A stretch of DNA of 43,854 nucleotides from JAHIVN01 sp018816645 (lineage in GTDB: Bacteria; Patescibacteriota; Dojkabacteria; JAHIVN01). The stretch covers positions 1 through 43,854 of the forward strand of contig JBDRHZ010000030.1 in the NCBI GenBank assembly GCA_043816305.1, given 5' to 3'. Position numbers and translations under genes: made by a program. A model generated the notes under the pieces. The model searched no databases, had not been told where the DNA came from, and saw only the letters and a program-made list of their open reading frames with translations. This document shows, one piece after another, positions 39,731 through 43,854 of the stretch (within the stretch, counting starts at the first letter, position 1; each line of letters begins with the position of its first letter).

Positions 39731-40348
39731 ATGAACAAACATTTAAAGATATCTACTTCCGTCATAGTAATCGCAGTCTTTGGTCTTTTGACAGTTATCT
39801 TTATTGCGTGTGCTGGTATCTTCTATGTCAAATATTCTGGTGGATCTGATGAGACTTCCGAATCTGAATCATCTGTACAAAATGTACAGGAAGAAGAGAA
39901 AGTAGATCTTTATGTGCTATATCCAAAGCTTGAGGACTTGATCGGTAAAACTTTGGATGAAGTTGAGGGAGTATATCCTGAGGGCAGGGTGATCAACTCA
40001 AAAACAACTTCTGGCGAGGTGTGGAAAAGCTATGAGTATGAGAATTCTCTTTTTATTCTTTTAGTTGACGGCAAGAAAAGCGGGATTGTTGACTACGCAA
40101 GCATTGCAGTAAAGAGTCTTACCGGTTGTGTCCTTGATGAGTCAGTACTTGATGAAGTGAAGAATGTTCTTCCTTATGCGGGGATAGATTTCGAAAAAAT
40201 AGGAACAGCAAACAATCCGGGGATTTACCAGGGGCTTGTGTCATATTATGATTATAAGGACGGCTATGTAGTAAGTGTTACCTGTCATCTCACTCTTCAA
40301 GGTGATTCCTACTATCAGGTAGCGTATTTCAAGAATCTGTATGAGTAA
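39731..40348 (+). CDS. unrecognised membrane-anchored protein
   Basis: A 205-aa protein that I do not recognise. One N-terminal membrane helix (about residues 8-32, ending FYVKYSGG) is followed by a Ser/Glu-rich linker and an extracytoplasmic globular domain of about 150 residues: LEDLIGKTLDEVEGVYPEGR, EVWKSYEYENSLFILLVDGK, two Cys (TGCVLDES and VTCHLTL) that could form a disulfide. GTG at 39728 is an alternative start; ATG 39731 fits the promoter better. It lies between the damaged DUF3788-like gene and the convergent ArnT-like gene, with no obvious partner. Confidence 0.7.
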   Translation: MNKHLKISTSVIVIAVFGLLTVIFIACAGIFYVKYSGGSDETSESESSVQNVQEEEKVDLYVLYPKLEDLIGKTLDEVEGVYPEGRVINSKTTSGEVWKSYEYENSLFILLVDGKKSGIVDYASIAVKSLTGCVLDESVLDEVKNVLPYAGIDFEKIGTANNPGIYQGLVSYYDYKDGYVVSVTCHLTLQGDSYYQVAYFKNLYE

Positions 40349-40379
40349 GTTATTGAGTTATTATTTGATATTTTAACTT

Positions 40380-41912
40380 TTATCTCATTTCATAATACTC
40401 GTACTTATTATCCTCGTATACATATTGATACCTCTGGCTGAGTAAAGTATCCAATTCTTCAAAAGAGGGAATTCCTTGCTCCATGACTATGAGCTTGGGG
40501 TCAAATTCCTTCAATTCCCTTATCAGTCTCTCACTACCGTCTGAAGCCAAGTTCGTGTGGTAGGCTGTGCTGTAGAAGGTTGGTATTCGAATATCTAGGT
40601 ATGGATAAGTCCAGCCGCGGTCAGTATAAATGTAAATACTATCCTTCGAAATCTCAGTGAACTCATTATTGAGGGTTCTTTTAAGGGTCAACATATGGGT
40701 CTCCTCATCATTGAAAAAGTAGTTGTAGTCATTGATTGATATCTTATTTAGGATTTTGTAATTGACAAAAGTCTCGTAGTAAGCATACAGTTTATAGCCT
40801 AGATTTCTGCCATCGAGCTTGGCAACTCCATAATTTACTCCTATGCCACCTCCTTTTGTGAAGTAGCATAGTCCGGAAATGATTATCAGCAAATACACAA
40901 ATATAAAGTTTATTTTCTTAGTGGTCAGAGAAGATCTTCTGATTCTTCTTGCAAACAGACAGGTGAGTAATGCAAAGCCAGTAACTGCTTGGAGTAGATA
41001 ATGAGAATAGTGTCTGCTTGAGATAATTGTTCCTAGATATTGGAATATGAATATAAGTCCGATAAACAAGGTCGCCTTGCCAATATTCTTTTTTAAATAA
41101 TTGAAGCTCAGCAAGAACAGAGCGATAAGTGTGAATACCGCCTTCAGCCTGATTCCATCCTCAAAAAACAGAAATGTTGATGATTTGCTATATCCAACGT
41201 ATCGGAACATGTCGAGGAAAACGGTATTAAAGAAATTGTCGAAGTTATGGTTTAGAATCTCAATAGTGCTAGCTATAGTGATTGGGATAATGAATCCGAT
41301 TAGGTAAAAAACAATTTTTGATAAATCTTTCAATGTAGGCTTTTTTGATATCAGCTTGGTTTGCGTAAGGAGAATAAAGATGATAAAGCCAGCGAAGTCA
41401 GTAATTGCATTTATCTTCAGCCAGGTTGCGCAAGCAAAAAGAACACCTGTTATCAATGCAAGGTATTTATTCTTAGCGTATTTATATCCCAGATAAAATC
41501 CCCAGATATTAAAAGCGATAAAGAAATTTTCGGCATTTGCTATGTTTCCCTCAAAAAGAGGTGAGCCGATAAGGAAGACAGAGATAAAAGATGCTAATAA
41601 GCCAGCCTTTTTTCCCAACAGCTTTTTACCAAGAAAATAGACTCCAATTATCGCTGCTAATCCTGCCATTAGACTTGCTGCTCTTATCCAAAACTGATTA
41701 TTCTGAAAAAATATATAAATAATGTAGATACCATGCGGTTTGTTGTCCCAGATATCTCGGTATAGTACTTCGCCTTGGCTCATCTCTTGCGCTGCAGAAG
41801 CATATATTCCTTCATCTCCATACCAAATTGGTTCGTATAATGAGGGAATTCTCAGAAGAATAAAGACTACTACTCCAATTAAGATGAAGATCCCGCTTTT
41901 AGATATTTTCAT
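40380..41912 (-). CDS. ArnT/PMT-like integral membrane glycosyltransferase (GT-C, GT39-like)
   Basis: A 510-aa multispanning protein paralogous to 21592-23070: RIPSLYEPIWYGDEGIYASA (acidic D-E pair in the first outer loop), YRDIWDNKPHGIYIIYIFF, then about ten more helices and a soluble C-terminal domain (from about residue 380; DRGWTYPYLDIRIPTFYSTA). The GDEG motif is closer to canonical ArnT/PMT enzymes than the DPSEG of its paralogue. It should move a sugar from polyprenyl phosphate to an outer-face acceptor. It stands alone, far from the main glycan cluster. Confidence 0.87.
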   Translation of the reverse strand: MKISKSGIFILIGVVVFILLRIPSLYEPIWYGDEGIYASAAQEMSQGEVLYRDIWDNKPHGIYIIYIFFQNNQFWIRAASLMAGLAAIIGVYFLGKKLLGKKAGLLASFISVFLIGSPLFEGNIANAENFFIAFNIWGFYLGYKYAKNKYLALITGVLFACATWLKINAITDFAGFIIFILLTQTKLISKKPTLKDLSKIVFYLIGFIIPITIASTIEILNHNFDNFFNTVFLDMFRYVGYSKSSTFLFFEDGIRLKAVFTLIALFLLSFNYLKKNIGKATLFIGLIFIFQYLGTIISSRHYSHYLLQAVTGFALLTCLFARRIRRSSLTTKKINFIFVYLLIIISGLCYFTKGGGIGVNYGVAKLDGRNLGYKLYAYYETFVNYKILNKISINDYNYFFNDEETHMLTLKRTLNNEFTEISKDSIYIYTDRGWTYPYLDIRIPTFYSTAYHTNLASDGSERLIRELKEFDPKLIVMEQGIPSFEELDTLLSQRYQYVYEDNKYEYYEMR

Positions 41913-41991
41913 TATTCTTGGTTTGAAGTTAGACTGGATCCTAGTTTAGCAAAAAGTTGAGAATACATAAAATGGAAGCGATTAAGGATTA

Positions 41992-42029
41992 CCTGTCTTC
42001 GCTCCCCTTATATTCGGAGCTACGACAGG
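41992..42029. repeat. palindromic element CCTGTCTTCGCTCC/GGAGCTACGACAGG
   Basis: Arms 41992-42005 and 42016-42029 match at 11 of 14 positions; the three mismatches sit together in the middle (TTC against GTA), as in the tRNA-Lys D-loop insert. It lies between divergent genes. Confidence 0.75.
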
Positions 42030-42056
42030 CAGGCGGATTACGGATATGCTCCTTTA

Positions 42057-42086
42057 TTGGTTCCGAGAAATAAATGGTGTTATACT
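42057..42086 (+). promoter_or_regulatory. promoter of the wHTH-Nudix gene
   Basis: TTGGTT (42057-42062), 18-bp spacer, TATACT (42081-42086). It decides the start: the upstream open frame from 42057 would lie inside the promoter, so ATG 42111 is used. Confidence 0.6.
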
Positions 42087-42110
42087 AGAGTAGCTTATTT
42101 CATAGTAAAT

Positions 42111-42818
42111 ATGTCAAAATCCAAATTTCCAAAACTCCATAAAGTGCAGTGGCAGATATTAAAAAAAATGGCAACCCAGGAACATTTTCGATTCAATGAG
42201 CTAAAACCCAAGGAGATGGATCCAAGAAGATTTGTCTATCATCTGGATAGGTTGAAGGCATTTGGCTTGATTTTGCATGATAAAGATAGCGGTAAATACT
42301 GGTTGGCTGATGGCGGGAAAATGGTTATTGCTCATTATGAAGATTTGCCAAGTATTGAAGACTATGTGGTTCAAACCTACTTGTTACTTTACATAAAAAG
42401 AAAAGGTGAATTACTTGCAGTAAAAAGAAAGCATGCTCCTTACTTAGGATTTGTCGGTAATCCTTTTGTAAATATGGTTAGCGATGAGTATATCAGACAC
42501 TCAGCAGGGAGTGCGTTATCTGAACTGGGACTAGAAGGGCAGTTATCATTAAATCTAATACTCGAGATGATATATAAGAGAAAAGATAAATCGGTGAGGA
42601 CACATGCCTTTATCTATATTTTTTATACCGAGAACCCCAAAGGTGAACCCAAGAAAAATAATGAAGAGGGAACGCTTTCTTGGCTGACTCCTGAAGAATT
42701 ATTAAAAAGCGAGGAGTATTATGACAACACAAAGGATATTATCGAATTCTTCGAGAGCAAGGGCTTTGATAAGAATTCTTTTAAAATGATTTCAAAAAGC
42801 TACAGTACCCCATGGTAA
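42111..42818 (+). CDS. winged-helix regulator with a degenerate Nudix-like sensor domain
   Basis: A 235-aa two-domain protein. Residues 1-85 form a winged helix (VQWQILKKMATQEHFRFNEL, PRRFVYHLDRLKAFGLI, KYWLADGGKMV). Residues 95-220 have a Nudix fold (YLLLYIKRKGELLAVKRKHA, GFVGNPFVNM, THAFIYIFYTENPKGE, LSWLTPEEL), but the Nudix box is ruined: where RExxEE should lie is SALSELGL. It should bind a nucleotide-type ligand without hydrolysis and control transcription, like NrtR with domain order reversed. Its targets are unknown. The neighbour at 43102 is a deaminase, so nucleotide metabolism is a reasonable guess. Confidence 0.75.
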   Translation: MSKSKFPKLHKVQWQILKKMATQEHFRFNELKPKEMDPRRFVYHLDRLKAFGLILHDKDSGKYWLADGGKMVIAHYEDLPSIEDYVVQTYLLLYIKRKGELLAVKRKHAPYLGFVGNPFVNMVSDEYIRHSAGSALSELGLEGQLSLNLILEMIYKRKDKSVRTHAFIYIFYTENPKGEPKKNNEEGTLSWLTPEELLKSEEYYDNTKDIIEFFESKGFDKNSFKMISKSYSTPW

Positions 42819-42912
42819 TACGATTTTCCAATAACCGTTTCGTGTTTGATAGTATATACGCATTAGAATGTTCTTTTTATAAAGAACCAAAACATATACT
42901 TTTTGAAGTCAA

Positions 42913-42932
42913 CCTGTCTGCCGACAGGCAGG
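42913..42932. repeat. palindrome CCTGTC/GACAGG
   Basis: CCTGTC-TGCC-GACAGG (42913-42928) is perfect and is followed by CAGG. Same family as 39115 and 41992. It sits just upstream of the deaminase promoter. Confidence 0.7.
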
Positions 42933-42949
42933 AAAGTATACAAAAACCT

Positions 42950-42979
42950 TTGGGGTGAGACAAATTCCAACAGTATACT
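42950..42979 (+). promoter_or_regulatory. possible promoter of the deaminase gene
   Basis: TTGGGG (42950-42955), 18-bp spacer, TATACT (42974-42979). It leaves a 5' leader of about 115 bases that contains the tandem palindromes at 43002-43032. Confidence 0.45.
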
Positions 42980-43001
42980 TATCAACCACAGATATCTTCA
43001 G

Positions 43002-43032
43002 GTGAACAATTGTTCAGTGAACAGTTGTTCAC
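43002..43032. promoter_or_regulatory. tandem palindromic operator GTGAACA-TTGTTCA
   Basis: Two adjoining 15-16-bp units: TGAACAATTGTTCA (43003-43016, perfect palindrome) and GTGAACAGTTGTTCAC (43017-43032, perfect except the two central bases). Such tandem dyads are typical of a dimeric repressor site. The wHTH-Nudix protein encoded just upstream is a candidate ligand, but a TetR- or other HTH protein is equally possible. Confidence 0.65.
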
Positions 43033-43101
43033 TTGAATATCATTGCTCATCTTTAATAAAATTCTTCAAGATATAAAATACTGTTGGATTAAATCATAAT
43101 T

Positions 43102-43557
43102 ATGAAGGAAAGGGATTATCTAAAACTAGCAATTCAAAAGGCAGAAGATTCCTCAAGAAAGGGATTGTTTCCAGCAGGTGCTTTAGTCGTAAAGGCTGAT
43201 AGGGTTGTTTCTTCTACAGTGAGTGCAGTGTTTCCGGACTATAAGCATTCAGAGTCAAAGGCTGTTGATGAAGCATTCGAAAAATTGGGGAAATCACTAA
43301 AGGGATGTACGTTATACTGCTCGCTTGAGCCGTGCCTTATGTGTCTGACTCGGGCTTATTGGGCTGGTATTCGAAGAGTAGTATATGCTTGCAGGAGAAA
43401 TGCTGTTTCGCAGTATTATTTTGAAGGAATAAATCATATTGGTAGCATAATCCAAAGTTTTAATGAAAAATTAGAGCTGGTCTATTATCAAAACTTGGAA
43501 AAGTCGTCATTAAGTGTTGTGCGAACCTGGGAGCAAGGGAGAGTTGTTGGTATGTGA
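43102..43557 (+). CDS. CMP/dCMP- or TadA-type nucleoside/nucleotide deaminase
   Basis: A 151-aa zinc deaminase. The zinc site is H-S-E in KHSESKAVDEAF (His ligand and catalytic Glu) and CSLEPCLMC (two Cys ligands, PCxxC), with the expected spacing of about 30. Sequence is closer to the TadA/guanine-deaminase side (LEPCLMCLTRAYWAGIRRVVYA), but the usual TadA HAE is HSE. Substrate may be a free base, nucleoside or tRNA adenosine. The preceding leader has a tandem palindromic operator, so it is regulated. The IS at 43592 begins 35 bases after its stop. Confidence 0.87.
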   Translation: MKERDYLKLAIQKAEDSSRKGLFPAGALVVKADRVVSSTVSAVFPDYKHSESKAVDEAFEKLGKSLKGCTLYCSLEPCLMCLTRAYWAGIRRVVYACRRNAVSQYYFEGINHIGSIIQSFNEKLELVYYQNLEKSSLSVVRTWEQGRVVGM

Positions 43558-43591
43558 AATAGGTTCAGTCTGTGCTTAAACTCTTGATATC

Positions 43592-43854
43592 TGTCAACCC
43601 CAAATAGAAATGTCCGGTTTTCTGCAAAATAGAAATGTCCCCCCTAGTAAATTAAATTGTAAAACTTTACCTTGCCTTCTCTTTATTTCCTCCACTTTTC
43701 GATTCACTATCTTAGAATTGAACTCCTCACTTTGTGGTCTAACCTCTATTACTGAGAATTCCAATTCCTTATTGCGGTACTTGACAATGACTTCGCCCTC
43801 TATCTTCTCTATTACTTCTGCTTTTACCCTTCTAAGTGTGTATTCATATCCAGG
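43592..43854 (-). mobile_element. right-hand edge of an insertion sequence (ISNCY-like, partial)
   Basis: The element starts near 43592 (TGTCAACCCC) and runs off the window. Two copies of AAATAGAAATGTCC (43602-43615 and 43627-43640, 25-bp spacing) lie at this end, typical of tandem transposase-binding sites in some ISNCY/IS481-like elements. The other end and target duplication cannot be seen. Confidence 0.65.
43594..43854 (-). CDS. C-terminal part of an IS transposase (ISNCY-like; start outside window)
   Basis: A minus-strand frame open from the window edge for 86 codons: YEYTLRRVKAEVIEKIEGE, VIVKYRNKELEFSVIEVRP, then KVEEIKRRQGKV, ending TGA at 43596-43594. The Y-x-x-R-V ... V-x-Y-x-x-x-x-L-x-F/Y block after the DDE domain is a common end of such transposases. 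The frame then runs straight through both copies of the terminal repeat (translated TFLFCRKPDISIWG), so the protein's last residues are encoded by the element's own end. No catalytic residues are in the window. Confidence 0.6.
   Translation of the reverse strand, partial: PGYEYTLRRVKAEVIEKIEGEVIVKYRNKELEFSVIEVRPQSEEFNSKIVNRKVEEIKRRQGKVLQFNLLGGTFLFCRKPDISIWG

Noticed and set aside
42057..42110. An upstream extension of the wHTH-Nudix protein from a TTG
   Set aside because: The extension overlaps a good promoter and adds no recognisable sequence.

Overview
The window is AT-rich bacterial DNA (standard stop codons, UGA used as stop) with the look of a Candidate Phyla Radiation / Patescibacteria genome. 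That placement is inference from gene content: a TGS-less ThrRS, a huge beta-rich anchored surface protein, a VanY peptidase beside many glycosyltransferases, small GIY-YIG proteins, alpha-helical HEAT/toroid proteins, PAS-only sensors, and an RND pump without adaptor or outer-membrane partner. No rRNA or marker gene in the window settles the phylum.

Layout. 1-2.1 kb: edge of an IS1595-like element, then typA. 2.2-7 kb: a methyltransferase and a 1326-aa surface protein. 7-12.2 kb: a frameshifted HEAT protein, an alpha/alpha-toroid protein, an MTH1-like Nudix enzyme, a deoxyribosyltransferase-like/RHH protein and a rearranged PEP-synthase-like protein. 12.2-13.2 kb: a tRNA scrapyard, with intact tRNA-Lys(CTT) and tRNA-Arg(TCG) surrounded by broken copies interrupted by short GC-rich palindromes, plus a GIY-YIG gene running into tRNA-Lys. 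13.2-16.4 kb: a small membrane protein, an SGNH hydrolase and thrS. The thrS leader holds an 18-codon peptide with four consecutive Thr codons followed by mutually exclusive hairpins and an intrinsic terminator. 16.4-25.3 kb: cell-envelope cluster (VanY and six glycosyltransferases). 25.2-30.4 kb: cytochrome b5-like membrane protein, PAS sensor, and a histidine kinase / exported protein / response regulator set. 30.5-37.9 kb: exonuclease III, zinc-ribbon and GyrI-like proteins, and TetR facing a promoter with a perfect palindrome in its spacer, followed by a HEAT protein and an RND transporter. 37.4-43.6 kb: ICMT-like methyltransferase, cupin, tRNA-Leu(GAG), tRNA-Asp(GTC) with a truncated GIY-YIG gene, a DUF3788-like gene with an internal TAG, an unknown membrane protein, a second ArnT-like glycosyltransferase, a wHTH/degenerate-Nudix regulator and a deaminase. 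The right edge is the 3' end of another IS.

How the parts fit. The glycosyltransferases, VanY and surface protein probably build and trim the envelope. The two-component set, PAS protein, TetR, GyrI-like and Nudix-like regulators suggest environmental sensing. The most distinctive signals are the thrS attenuator, the tRNA-associated palindromes, GIY-YIG fragments and tRNA copies, and promoters placed so close to start codons that several transcripts look leaderless.
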